From Pristionchus mayeri (lineage: Eukaryota > Nematoda > Chromadorea > Rhabditida > Neodiplogasteridae): a stretch of DNA of 64,000 bases. The stretch covers positions 21,236,365-21,300,364 of the forward strand of contig BTRK01000006.1 in NCBI GenBank assembly GCA_036245805.1, given 5' to 3'. Below, piece after piece: positions 35,446 through 48,400 of this stretch (position 1 is its first letter; each line of letters begins with the position of its first letter). The notes under the pieces are model-generated. The model saw only the letters and a program-made list of their open reading frames with translations. It was not told the origin of the DNA and made no database searches. Position numbers and translations under genes: made by a program.

Positions 35446-35711
35446 ATATCTTGGTCAGGTCCTTCAGATATTCGAATAATGCCCAATTCATACGCCTACT
35501 GTCCCTTGAGAGCATACCCAGTGGCGTAGCTTCTCTGATCGCAGTAGTCCTGGAAGTGGGCGGAGTCTTCCCGACTCAGCCCTCAAGAAACTCTGAGCAA
35601 AGAGTTTCGAGTCGCACAGTTCATTCGCTCTCGATCCTCCAGATCGGGAGGTGGTATCCCGTTTCCTACCTTTTCCCTTATTTTACGTAATTTTCCGTAT
35701 TTTACAGGGCC
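35446..35711 (+). promoter_or_regulatory. upstream region of the PB1/coiled-coil gene
   Basis: This 266-bp interval ends in TTTTACAG four bases before the ATG at 35712, a plausible trans-splice acceptor. No TATA box is seen. Confidence 0.35.
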
Positions 35712-38700
35712 ATGACCGACGCGGTGCTGTTCGAGGTGTCTTACAACGGACATACCTATGGGTAATTTCAATATTAATTAAATTCCCTATTTATTTTTAT
35801 TGATAACTGAAGACACCGTTTGCTTGTATTCCAGTTTCACAGCGAGAGATCAGAGTGCGGATCTCTTCGATAGTCTCCGTGCCACAGTCGCTTCCATCGT
35901 CCACTCCAATCTCTTCGAACTGCTCTACAATGGCGAGTTCCTATGAAATTCCCACTATTTTAGCACCTGAGGAAAGCACTGAATGATGTTTTGATTTAAG
36001 ATTTTATTCATATTGGGATCTTTTTTTCAAATAAAACGAAGAATAAGAATAATATAATAAATATTTCAGATGGTGAGAAGAACGTTGTTCTCGAGGGATC
36101 GGCTGAACTGAGCACTGCCATTGGACTCGCTCTGTTCACCAGGGAAAAGTGAGTGAGGATTCAATTAGCAATGAAATGAACAACAGATTATCTCAACCCT
36201 TATCTCGCATTATTTACGATTGTCACTCACACAATTACATTTCCTTAGTCCATCGACGTCTCCATGCGTTCGTCTCTCAGTGGGCGAATACTCAGCTGCG
36301 AAACTCAAGACAATCAACGAAGGATACAAACTGGAGATAGAGGACCTGAAGAACCAACTGTAAGTTTTACGAGCCTTTAATTATCACCCCAGCTTTCTCA
36401 TAAACATCGACTTTGAAAGGTCATTTCACAAACATTTCTGAAGACACCGAAGGCGAATTAAGCATATCATAGTATCGCGTATTTCCTTCTAATGCACGAA
36501 ATATGTATCATGAATTGCACATTTCTAACGGAAGGTGTTTTCTATTTAATTACTCCATAATATATTTCCATATCAGGACGAAGAAGGACGAGGATCTCAA
36601 TCTGATCTCGGCCAACCAACAAGCAGATGTCAAGAGGTTCAAAGGCGAAATGTACGCTTTACAATATTTACCAATAAGATTAAAATCTTTTTTTCTCAAT
36701 TTTTAAAATGTACTTTGCAGGACGGGGCTAATCTCGAGGAACGATAAGGACTGTCTCAAGTTGGAGGAAGAGCTGCAAGAGGCCGAGCGAAGGGTAAGCT
36801 TTTCCATATTTATGACTTTAAATTTTGAAATAACTAATTATTTTTCTAGATCCGCGAGCTAGAGGAGAAGAATATTGCAAACACCCGAGTGATGTCAAAT
36901 GACCTCGAAAAGTTGGAGGAAGAAAATCAGGTTCGTCACTTACTGTATCGTACATGTTAGCAAAATCGGAACGGTCACCGAGCCGCACCGGGTAAATTTC
37001 ACTTTTCGGAGTAATTGCGAATACGCAAATTTGGAAGCTGTGATTGTGCTCATAATTTGTATCATGGTCGATTTGCCGGAATCGACCCGGATATGCCAGG
37101 TCAATTATGGCTAGAAATCGATAAATCGAAAGCAAAGAATTATGGTGCGATTACAGTATCTTATAAACCTCACCAAGCTCGGTGAGCTTTCCAAAATACC
37201 GTAATCGCACCAAAATGTTGTGTATTTGATTTATCGATTCTAGCCATAATTGACCGGGCATATCCGGGTCGATTCCGGCAAATCGACCATTATAAAAATT
37301 ATGAGCACAATCACAGCTTCCAAATTTGCGTATTCGCAATTACTCCGAAAAGTGAAATTTGCCCGGTGCGGCTCGGTGACCGTTCCGATTTTTCTAACAT
37401 GTATATATATAGTTCAGTTCCCCTTCCCTTCACTTTCATCACTTCTTATGCAATCGTATCCTTGCAGTCGCTGAAATCGAGGATCGCCTTGCTCGAGGAT
37501 GACTTGTTCAACTCACGAATGAATGTCGTCCTTTCTCAAAGTGAATATGAGACGAGAATCGGTGAAATGCAGAGAGAGTCGACGATCGAGATGAATAAGG
37601 TAGGAAATCTGTCACTTAAAGGAGGAGTGAACTCAAAATTCAACTTTTGAAGCTATCGCGCTAGGTGAGAGACTGATAATCTCATTTCTCTAACAGCGCG
37701 CGGTTGCTGAGACTCCTTCTTAAATATATTATTCGATATTCTGAATGAATGGAAAGTTAAAATATAATTTGTTGCCTTGCAGTACAAAGAGGAGATCGAT
37801 CGACTGACTAGGAAGTATGTCTCGTGGAGTGACGAATGCAGCGACTTCCTACTCAAGAATGCAGAGATGGAAGCTCAAATTCAGGAATACAAACAGGTTC
37901 GCTTGATAGTTGAACTTCCTTCCTGAATTATGACTTCGTGTTTAGTGTTCAAAAATATTGTTAACTGAAAACATCTAGATAAAAAATAGCGATAACTGTC
38001 ATGTTTTCCAAAAATCAACTTTTGATCTCCCAACAAGACTGTAATGTTGAAATATTCAGATAATGGAACTCGAGGAAGAGGACCGCAAGAAGGCCGAAAT
38101 CAAGATTGAGGTATCGTAGATTCGCCATTCTCCGTATTTCGATTCCGCTGCCCCCCCCCCCCCAATCAATAATGTCATTTTAGTGTCTAAAGGAGTCCGA
38201 AAAGGCTCAGCAACTCATCATCGAAGAACTCGAATCTCGCTCCAAATCTGTAGTTGAAGTGGAAGAGAGAATGGCTCAGATGGAGATACAGAAGAAGCAG
38301 ATGCTCCAAGATATATCTCAGGTCGGGTTTTGATGTTCTAAGATAGATAGTATGGTCATAGCATGAGGCAGAGACAAAGACATCACCTATCATTATCGAT
38401 GAATAAATATGAAATGCTCCCAATTTCAGCAGCAGAATGAGGTCTATCAAATGTCGAGCGAGCTCTCTACCTGGTACGAACGCTACAATCAGCTCTCCTA
38501 CAAGAATATCGAGATGGAAACTCAACTACTCGAGGTATAATTTATCGATGAAGTATTTCTGAGAACCAATGAACATTTGTCGACTTTCAGATATTTTAAC
38601 CATTTTCTTTTGTAGAAGACTGAGGAGATCAAAAATCTGAATGCTGAGGCCGATTATTGGAATAAGCAGTACAACGACCTCGTCTACAAGAATGAAGAGA

Positions 38701-39151
38701 TGGAAGATGTATGCATACTCTAGTGGTAGTAATATGGTTTCACTAGTTAGAACATTTACAGAGCGCGTTTCTGGAGGAAGCAGCAGCTGCAGATGAAGGC
38801 CATGCTGTGGAGGAGAAGGACGTCACTTCGGACGATGAATCGGGGTGGGAAATGGATGAGGAAGAGGAGGAGAGCGGAGACGAAGAGAATGAGGAAGGAG
38901 AAGATGAGAGAGAATCCATGGATGATCCAGTGGAGAACTCTCTGCACCACCAGCAGCAGACTAAAGACGACGATGATACTGACGAGACCGTTGAGAAGAA
39001 TCGGAAGATCGTTGAGAAGATGGCCGAGATGAAGGAGATTCCGTTCTCGGAGAGAATGGCCTCTTTCGCAGCGAAGATGGAGGCAATGGAGATGAAGAAG
39101 AGAGAACTGGCGGAGAGAATCAAGAAGATCGAGCAGTCGATTAATGTATGA
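35712..39151 (+). CDS. PB1-like domain and coiled-coil acidic protein
   Basis: About 14 exons, roughly 530 aa. The start at 35712 follows a TTTTACAG acceptor. Residues 1-90 (LFEVSYNGHTYGFTA, then FELLYN-DGEKNVVLEGSAEL, ending CVRLSV) resemble a PB1 fold, including the acidic OPCA-like turn, though less acidic than classical PB1. From about residue 100 to 400 is heptad-rich coiled coil (KLKTINEGYKLEIEDLKNQL, KLEEELQEAERRIRELEEKN, VVEVEERMAQMEIQKKQMLQ). In the later part the motif Y-K-N-x-E-M-E recurs. The C-terminal exon is very acidic (MDEEEEESGDEENEEGEDER) and ends EQSINV. PB1 domains join partners in signalling and autophagy scaffolds; an oligomeric scaffold role is inferred. The intron after exon 2 begins GC (ATG|GCGAGT at 35933). 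Intron 7 holds a foldback element. Confidence 0.75.
36953..37401. mobile_element. foldback MITE in an intron of the PB1/coiled-coil gene
   Basis: The left arm starts CATGTTAGCAAAATCGGAAC; the right end is the reverse complement with one mismatch (GTTCCGATTTTTCTAACATG). TA lies outside each end (36951-36952, 37402-37403). Arms of about 200 bp meet around 37170-37200, within a secondary palindrome (GGTGCGATTACAGTAT / ACCGTAATCGCACC). Confidence 0.88.
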
Positions 39152-40141
39152 ACAATCCCTTGTGTGATTCGATACATTTAAAATTGTTACTTTTGATCTT
39201 ATTGGGATTGTCAGATTTGTGAGTTTTTGAGTGAGATAAAGAAAGTATTATATTTATCAATGAGCATACATGAAAGCATTCGAGTAATTAGATCAACAAC
39301 ACGAAATTCATTGAAATGATTGATTTCGCAGTTTTGGTATAAAACAATGAAGTGATGAGAGTATTTGATCATTTATCGGAGAATGATTAAGAGCAATTGC
39401 AATTCTGAGACTGAAGTTGTTCCTTGCTAATGGAATGATTGATATATTAGCTATATTCTGGTTTTATGTTAATTTATTATCGAGGTCAGATCTTCCCCTG
39501 GTCAAAGTAATCGATATTATGATCTTCTCAGGTACGCAAAGCCTTAAAAGTGGTTCCCAAGAACTTCTGGTTAGCCATGCACTATGGTTAATTTATCAGA
39601 TCAGAAAGCAATTGGTCAAACGTGACACAGACGCCGCTGAATTGTGCAATAAATTGTCAAAGTTTATTGACGCTGCAGGCAAATTTTATTGTACGGTAAA
39701 ATTATCGCTATTGATTTAGACAATATTTGATTCGTCTATTATCGTTTCCCCGTGTAATTCGAACCATATAATCCCCCGTTGTGAAATTATATCAGTGAAT
39801 ATGTGCTAGGGTGCAAACGTTTTGCAGGTTTCTCGCGGTTTGACACGCCATTGGTTATTCTTGGGAACCATTTTTGAATGGAAGGAGATACCTCTCAACC
39901 TGAAAACCTCACTAGAAGTAAACATTTGTTCAATAAAAATATGTGCCCTCTGGCGAACCTCGAATTGGGATAATACTTATGCAATTCAAAAGATGCGCTT
40001 TAAACTTCAGGCAAGTCAGCAAAACTACTGGCAGTGCTCATCCGTGGTCAATTGATTGTTGATGCTTGATTGGAAGCCACCTTCCATCGAGAAGTCAGCC
40101 CCCACTCATCTCCTCATTCATTCCCTCCTACCACTCTGAAG
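39152..40141. other. 990-bp spacer with unexplained open stretches
   Basis: Between two same-strand genes. Open frames at 39417-39719 and 39822-40055 (+) encode SGSQELLVSHALWLIYQIRK and GLTRHWLFLGTIFEWKEIPL. They have no recognised motif and no clear splice continuation. They may be relics; I cannot support a gene. Confidence 0.35.
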
Positions 40142-41895
40142 ATGCACACTCACTTCTCTCGCTCTTCTCCTCACAACAAGCCTCAGAAGCTTTCTCGACC
40201 CGTCGCCGGTCCTCCTCTGTCCTACAACTCCGTCTACGAGACACCACGCAACTCCAAGGTATGCATTACGTTGAATTGTAATAAATTTGGATTATCTGGT
40301 CATATTTATTTGCTTACAAAATCATCTATTTCAGAATCCGCTAGAACAAATGATGCGTCAGAACACGCCTGATTCCATCCCCCGTGTGCCTCCGATGCAC
40401 CCCCTTACCCATCAAACGCCTATGCAAAACTACATGTACCATCCGGTTAGTAGAGTATGATACTATTTTACTTTCAGAAAAATGATAATTTCTTTGTATG
40501 CTAAAATATATTCTGCAGAGCCACATGCAATTCGCCCAGACGCCATCTCATCACTGCATTCGACCTGTTCCCATGCACAGCTTACCGTTCGCCACTCCAC
40601 CCTATGTCAATCAGATGGTAGTACAACAGGTTCGTACTTTTATCTGCGTATGTTGTCATCAATACATACTTTTTACATTTTTGTTTCAGATGCATCCGTC
40701 AAACCCGCCCATGCCCATCGCCCTTTCAACTCCTAGTTGGAATCCCTTCTCTGGTCACCCGATGGTTCTAGCAGCCTCTCCCTTCCACGGGATGACCTCG
40801 ACTGGGGCGCAGGGGTACTCCATCTCAAATACATCTGTAGCGTTCACTCCTCCAGGATTTAGAGGCGAAGCCGTCCGTCCCCCATTGACACACTTGCCAC
40901 CCCCTGGCATTCCTCCTGCTGCTCCTCCCCCGGGTTTCAATGACATCAATGGTGTCATCATCGATTTGCCGTCCTCAGGAATCTTCGAGGATTGCTCATC
41001 AGACGCAACTTCGAATGCAGATGGTCAGTGACTAGAAAGACCAGCTGAACTACTCAATCTTCATTTCTCAATCTGCATACTCAATCTTCATTTCTTCTGA
41101 CTTCTATTTTATTTTCTTCGATATTACCTCTATTTTATTATTTCTTATTTTTTATTTCCATATTTTTTTATTTTTTTATATTATTTTATTATATTTTTTA
41201 TTTTATTTTTTTTTCTATTTTCTTCGCATATTCTCTCAGTATGACTATTCCATCTATTCAGACCACTCATCTCCTCCGTCGCTTCCTTCAACTGGTTACT
41301 CATCCCTGCAAAGCACTCAGACTGATTCCATCGACGAAGCTGGTGAGAGGAATCTAGTAGAGTGATCACCATAATCGCTATATTCCAGCCGACTTTCAAC
41401 TCTCTTCATTCGCTCACTCTCCACCTCCATCGGAGGACGAATTCGACAGCTACATACGGGAGTGCAACTACCATCTCAATACTTCCGAGACGATGGAAGG
41501 GGATGATGTCACCATCGAAAGAGAAAAGGGAGACGTTACAGTCGAGAGAATAATCGGAGAGCCCCATGATAAGACGGTATGATGATATACGTAGAAAAAC
41601 TATTTTTGATGAACACTCCTCAATTTGTATTTCACAGTCAGAGCTCAAGATTCCCTTCCAGAAAACGTTCCTCCATCGATTCCGAAGCGAGGAAACTGCT
41701 GACGATGACGACTACATCGACGACTACGACGATGAGGAGATGATGTTGATCCTCGATGCTCTCGATCTCACGGAGGAAGTGAAGGATTGGGTTAGTCAAG
41801 ATGTTTGCCCTGAACTTCCCCCATTGCACGATGAGAATGCATTCACCTTTACCGCTTCTTACTCTTCGCCGCAACATTCCGAAAAATCTTATTAG
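40142..41895 (+). CDS. Pro-rich protein with acidic C-terminal region
   Basis: Seven exons, about 400 aa. The start (MHTHFSRSSPHNKPQKL) is at 40142. Exons continue with NPLEQMMRQNTPDSIPRVPP, SHMQFAQTPSHHCIRPVPMH, a long Pro/Gly/Ser exon from 40690 (PPLTHLPPPGIPPAAPPPGF), DHSSPPSLPSTGYSSLQSTQ, SPPPSEDEFDSYIRECNYHL and a last exon with DDDDYIDDYDDEEMMLILDA to the stop at 41895. A donor-like GTTAGT at 41791 is probably read through. Low-complexity Pro/Met/His/Ser sequence followed by an acidic segment is typical of transcriptional or RNA-binding adaptors, but no domain is recognisable, so function is unknown. It converges on the large minus-strand gene ending at 42419. Confidence 0.72.
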
Positions 41896-42418
41896 CAGGG
41901 TAATCTGACTGCTCGAGCCAAATCACTCTTCTATGAACAGGAAATGCTCGAATTCTGATGCTTTCCCACAAGATCAACCTAACATTAATTTTTAAATATT
42001 TAAAATATCACTTGGTCTACAACCTTATCGTAAATTTTCTCGTGTTGTGTACAGTTTTCATAGCTCCATAAAAATTGAAATAGTATTTAAATTTCTGAAA
42101 ATTTATCCATCGTTGTTTGTCATAAGTTGTAAAGCAAGTCAGATAAAATAAATTTTAAATCATTAGTTGATAAAGCATCACATCATATGGAACATAATTT
42201 ATCACTCTTTGAGTACTTTTCATCACAGGTGAGAATCTGTCGCTGAATTAATAAACCCGTAAACAATACACAAATGAGATATGAAATGTTTTGGAACGAT
42301 GCGTCAAGTGAGTAAAATTGAAAATCACTACAGCAAAAAGACTATGATCATCGGGGACAAAGTAAGGGGAATGTTAGCGAATCAAAATAAAAATAATGAT
42401 CTGTATACGGTAATTCGA
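41896..42418. other. convergent intergenic spacer
   Basis: A/T-rich, between converging genes. The plus-strand ATAAAATAAATTTT near 42143-42156 and TTAATAAACCC at 42247-42257 could serve as 3' signals. No gene seen. Confidence 0.4.
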
Positions 42419-45400
42419 TCACATGCTCGTTTCGACGAGCGTCTCTTCGTCTTCGTCCGCGTGTCGGAAGACGTCACGGCCAGACCGGTACAGTACCTGA
42501 GAAATACCGTAATTGTCCGCCCGAGAAGTAGCAAATAAGTGACAAATTCTCGACCTAATACATGGAAAACCTTTGAGAAAAAGTCTGTTCTGTTCAAGTC
42601 ATAGGCTTGTTTCTTTATACCTCCGATGGCGCGTTGAGTGCTACGAGGGATCGCGCTGCAGTGGGAGCAGCAGCAGTAGGAGGTGCTGGTGGTGCTCCTG
42701 GTCGTCGCGGTGATCGATCTAGGGGCTGCTCGTAGAGATTGGGATTGGATCGGGCGAGAGCACTGGCTGCGAGTGATGAGACTGCAGCTGCAGAGAGAGA
42801 AGTCTGCGAACCACGGAGATTCGAGTAAGACCTGCAAGAGAGGGAAGATCAACCAGGGAGATCGAGAATACTGGACAATGCTCCCTAACTTTATACAATG
42901 GCTTTCATAGCTTTTTTGAGTGATTCAATCTCTAGATCTGTATCAATAATACTCCAGTTTACCTCGCAGGTGGTGGTGGCGGTGCGGGTCGCCGTGGCAT
43001 CGATTGAGCGTACAGATTCTCACGGCGGAAGGGTTCTTGCTGATGCGGGGGCTGCTGCACTGGTCGGGCAGCGTACCCGGCTGAGGGAGCTGCAATCGTA
43101 CCTTTTGTAACGTATTTTCAACAATTGATGTATTTTTTTGGAATTTCGATCGATAAAGAGAAATCCAAATGAGATTCGAAGCTCATCTCTCACAGGACAG
43201 TCTATATGTTTCCGCCAGCTCACCTCGTTGATGACTCGCCGCGGGCTGCTGCTGCACCGGCTGTGGTCGATAGTCGTGCGTCACCATGGGCACAGCTGCA
43301 GCAGCTGCTCGAGGTGTCGGAGCGGCCGGTCGCGCTGGAGAAGAGAAGGTCGTCACGGAGGGACGGCGCTGTTCTGAAAAGAATTCATTGCAGCATGCCG
43401 AACCCTCTCGAAGTCCAATATTTGACAAAAAAGCGTATTTCGGGATAATTTCTAGTCCATAACGAAATATCATAGTTTGTTTAAAATTTTGATTTTCTGA
43501 TCTTCATCACTACTTACCAGGTAGCGTGATGGTTCCCTCCGAGGATGCTGATGAAGATCTCAGTGAAGATTCAGATTCCGCAGTGTACGAGTCGCGTGCG
43601 GACGATCTGCGAGAGATTTCATCCTGACTGTCTCAAGAGTGCTGCTGACCTCTCGCTGTCGCTGAGGCAGGTGCTGCAGCTGCTGCCTGCAGTCGTTGCA
43701 TCGTGCTGCTTGCGACCCGTCCGACCACCGTGCTGCACATCTCGAAGCCTGCAGCAGCTTCATGAACACTCAGCACCCACAGATTTCATATTAACGAGGG
43801 TAAATATATCATTTTAATTTCTTGATGTTGAAAAAGGGTGGTTTAATTTCAGTCCAAGCCAATTCACTGTTAGTTCATAGCTTTCCGTGACCTACCGCAC
43901 ATCGCCCGGCTTGGAGGGATGGTAGCTGGTGAGATTAGGAATCTCGGCGTACGGGTTATTCGACTTGGGTCGTCTGAAAGGAGGGAGGAGGGGAGGAATA
44001 ACTGAGAGGTGCGTGATGAATCAGGCAACGATCACAACTACAGTACTCACTTTTTCGGCGATCGATAGTCAGCGCTACTGTAGAGATCGTTGCGGGATGA
44101 GTGATAGTACTGTAAATTTAGGATTTATTGATGTGCTCCCCATCGTATGCCATATCGTTGCTTGCGAACGATTTTGGCAGCAATTGCATAAAGACATATT
44201 GCACCCTTACCCTATATTTTCACCCAGTTCCGAATGCAAATAATGCTCTTCCTTCTATGAGTATAACTTCGAGATCTCACCTGGTCGGTGGAGAGCGAAT
44301 CGCTGCATGTGGTGTGCATTGTCTCAGTGGGAGATCGAGCTGAGAGAGGACCGGATACGGGGACAGAAGGACGCCTGAGAAGAGGGAATTGTTTGGGAGA
44401 AGGGTGAAAGAGCATACATCTCATAGGTCTTCATAGAGTGGGAAGAACTCACAATGGGATTGCATCGAATGGGGTGCTGGCCACGGAAACCTTGGCTGAT
44501 TCGTGTTCGCTTCCCCATGCTGACTCGAACTTCTTCTCCCGTGCATACTGCTGGTTCTTCCTGAGAATACAATCTTCTGAATTTTTATCTCAAAATAATA
44601 TTTTCGGCTGTCACTCGTGTGTTTTTAGCTGAATCGACATTCTCCTTGACCACTCACTTCTGCAGTTGCATACTCGCCCTGAGGATGTTCTTCCTCTCGA
44701 TTGTCTCATCTCGACGACGACGAGCCTGTAAGATCAGAGGTTATGAAGGATAACCATAATTCGGACGATTTTTGCCCTCGAGAGGCAACGACAGCGGAAA
44801 CTGGATATTGTGTGCGTTATTCAAATTACTACTAACCTTCCAGAACCAGCAACAGCAGAGTACAATGAGAAGAATTCCGAGAAGGCCGACTATGATGATA
44901 GCGAGGAGGACTCCGCCGCGCCAGAGAGGAGGAGAGGAGTACGCTTGCGAGCCTGCACAGAAGTGGATTGGCGGCCATTTGCTAGCTCATCATTGAGATA
45001 TTTTAACTCTTTACGGTTTTTTATAATACGAATTTTTCTTTACAAAACGAACTATGAATTGTAAGAAAAGATCGACGCGCTCTTATCTTCTTCTCACCTC
45101 TCTCACAAACGAAAGGCAGCTGGTCGGTGCATCTTCTGAGTGTCATCTGACCCGTGCTGGCCGTAATTGTTCCACATTGGATAGATGGGACGTCCACTGA
45201 GGAAATCCAGAAGGGGGTGTTCGCGTCCACCTGTGAAATGAAAATTACTACAAAGATTGAGGAAGATCTACGAGAAAAAAACAGTAATTCTCAGAGAATC
45301 GGAACAATCGTGGAGAAAATACTAGAAGAAAATAGCTCACGAATGGTTCCCTCTGTCTTTCGAGATCGGTGATCGATTGAACGAGTATCTCGTCCACTTT

Positions 45401-48400
45401 CTTCGCTAGGGCAGATTTCCTTCTGTCCTTCGTCGTGAGGTACGGAAGAAAGGCGTTCATCGACTGAACGTCCTTTTTAAATTCACATTTTCGAAAATTC
45501 GTGGAATTATTGAATATCAAGGTACCTTACATCCAATATTTGTCAGTAAAGCGAGCAAATGGCTCCGAAACATTCATTTATAGTAGGTCTAAACCGATGT
45601 AGTGTATACCTCGCAGTACTCGAGTGCCCTCTGATGGGTCGCCACTGCTCCCACGAAGAGATAGCACGACTTGAACTCGTTGTCTCCTATCATCCACCAT
45701 CCACCCGCACACTCCCCGTCAATCTACAATGCCATCATTTATATTTTGAAATATTAGCACTAGCATCCACGAGTAACCGTTCCATAATCGGCAAGTTCTA
45801 TCGAAATTGCACTGACCAGTGTCTGGTTGCTCTCGAGCACCGGCCGAAACTCGACGCGGATCAGGTCGGAGTAGTCGCTCTGCAATGAAAATTTAATAAT
45901 TTTCCAAAATTATTACTCTTTGTTGGTGCCCATCCAACGTGTATGCTTGGAAACAATCATTGGCAAAGTGATATTCTTGATTTTTCACCTGATCTCTGAT
46001 CTTTCCCGCTGCTACTGATTCAGTGCCCGGATATCCCCAGTAGTTGTGCATCGCGTCGACCACACCGATATCGTATCTGGCATTTGTTCAATGCTTTTGA
46101 AGGAATGTTTTGCACGAGCAAGAAACAATGGAGAGAAATTTAGTGCAAACTAAGGAATCCCAGTCTACTCACTGCGTGTGCTTCGTCGTCGTCAATTCAT
46201 AGTCATTTCCTGGATTTGCGAAGACGTTCTCGGTGAAGTGCTGCTGTGATGATCCCGCCAGAATCGTCGAACGGTACCTGCAGTCATTTTCGGTTCACAA
46301 CAGCCGTTTCCGGTTTTGAAATTGTGACTTCCGGCCCAAAACAAACTGACCGTTCTGTCTCTGCTCCGACATGTGTCCACCAGTCGAAGCTGACGCCGCT
46401 TTGAGACAGCACCTCAAAATTCCAGTAATAACAATTTGCAAAAGTACAATTATTTCTAAAGGGTATCTCAGCAAAAAATGAGTGAAGCCACAAATACCTG
46501 TCGCTTGGGTCGCAGATTGAATTCGTCGGGCCATTTCGAATCCTCTGGTTGATAACCATAGTGCTCCTGAATTATAATTATCATTGAATCGTTAATCACG
46601 TATATTGATGAATGAAAAAAATCATGAAAAACTTTTTACCGTGTACTGATGGCCGTCTCCCAATGCGATGTTATCCGTGAAGACATTTCGATAGAAGGTA
46701 TGACCATCCTGATAAACGCGATTGTCTTTTTCATTGAAGTCTATCATATTCAAGTATCTGAATTATAAAAAATTACACACCTGCGCCACTCTCGTGTGTC
46801 CTCTGGTCTCTACAGTATGCAGACCCGTGTTGTTACTGATGACGTTGCGAGTTGCATTTAGCGCCACACTCTGAACATAGATTCTGTTAGTATGCAGTAG
46901 ATTCTATACCCCCTGATGATTATCGATGTCTCACCTCGGCCAGAATGGTCTCGAAGTAGGGCGCATAGTTCTGCGTGATGATGTTGTTCAGCAAGAGGAA
47001 CGTCTGGAATTATTTTTTGTAAGTTTTCAAATGTGTTTGCGGGATCAGCTCCACAAATAGATATAGGGGCTCTTGAATTTTTCATGCAATGCCTCTTCGT
47101 TATCGTTGCACAGATCCTGTCGACTCACCTGATAATCATTTCCAAACAATGCGATGGAAGTGCTGTTCGAGTTCATGGAGAATAGATTATTCTTGAGAAC
47201 TGCATTCAATCTGGCGACTGCAGAAGCAGATCGAGCAGCGATGAGGAGACCACCACGATTGCCAACGAGGGAATTGCCACGGAAGAGAAGACTCTGAGGG
47301 GAAATGGATCGATGGCGCTCTTCCTATCTCTCACAATGTCTGTTTGAAATAGTCGCCGAATCAGAAACGTTCTGATCTTTTTCGAATTTTCAAGCCAATT
47401 GAATGCACAAGATGTTCAGAATTAATGGAAATTGACTAACCATGGTGTTGTGCAGTCTCATCTCGACAGCCTGCATGCTGCTGGAGACGTTGCCGTAGAG
47501 GAAGATGCCGTTGAAGGAGAAGGAATTGTCCTCGATCGTGATCAATGGAGAAATCTCCCCTGTGAAGAATATCCTTTCCTTCATTCATCTTACCGCAATT
47601 TTAAAGTTCTGTATTACTGTTGGGGATGAAACAATGAAATGCATTAATTGCCTGATGTGAAACACTCCAATTGTCAGTGTGACTTACCGGTGTTTGCATA
47701 CGAGAAAGCTCCTTGGTCGTTCCTCTCTATCCTCGACTTCTTCAACATCACTTCTTGGATCGGGTCTGCAAAGATGGTTGTATTATGAGCTCATGAGATA
47801 AGGCATAATGTTCTTGAATTGTCAACGTCACTCACGAGCTTCTGGTTTGCCCGGCAACGCGACAACCTCAGCGATGAAACCGTAGATTCCTGTGAACATA
47901 TTAAATGGCGTTCTAATTTGTCTTCATTTTTTCATGCATCTTGATGAATATTGACGATACCATCAGCAGCGGATGCCCTCAGGTGGAGTGCCAGTTGATC
48001 AGCAGAGAGAGGATCGGAGAAGGACGTCGTCGATGACAGAGACGGAAAGTTCTGCAATTGTCACTGACTCTTTCCGATTCGCGTACACTCTCGCCCTTGA
48101 CCCAGACTGGATTCGAGTACGATACTGCGCTGCGCATCGTTCCAAAAATCATCAAACTCACGAAGGCCACTTCAGGCGTTGTGTAAAGCGACTGTGCAGT
48201 GGGCGGAGCTCGGAAATCGGCGAGGAGGAAGGAGGGAGAGAAGGTGGGAGAGGCGTAGACTCGAAGGGCATCGGGACGACCAAGATCGACGAAGGAGGAG
48301 TAGAAGTTTGCCTGCGAAAGAGTAGTATTGTTTTATTTTTTCTCAGATGTTTGCTGAGCAGCATTGGCGATGAGCAAGGTGTGGCGAAACATACTTTTAA

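Noticed and set aside
41090..41220. T/A-rich tract as an origin or special element
   Set aside because: It is the ordinary T-rich interior of an intron in the Pro-rich gene, with no further structure.
42382..42852. 156-aa minus-strand open frame
   Set aside because: It spans an exon of the Anakonda-type gene in the wrong frame together with the following intron.
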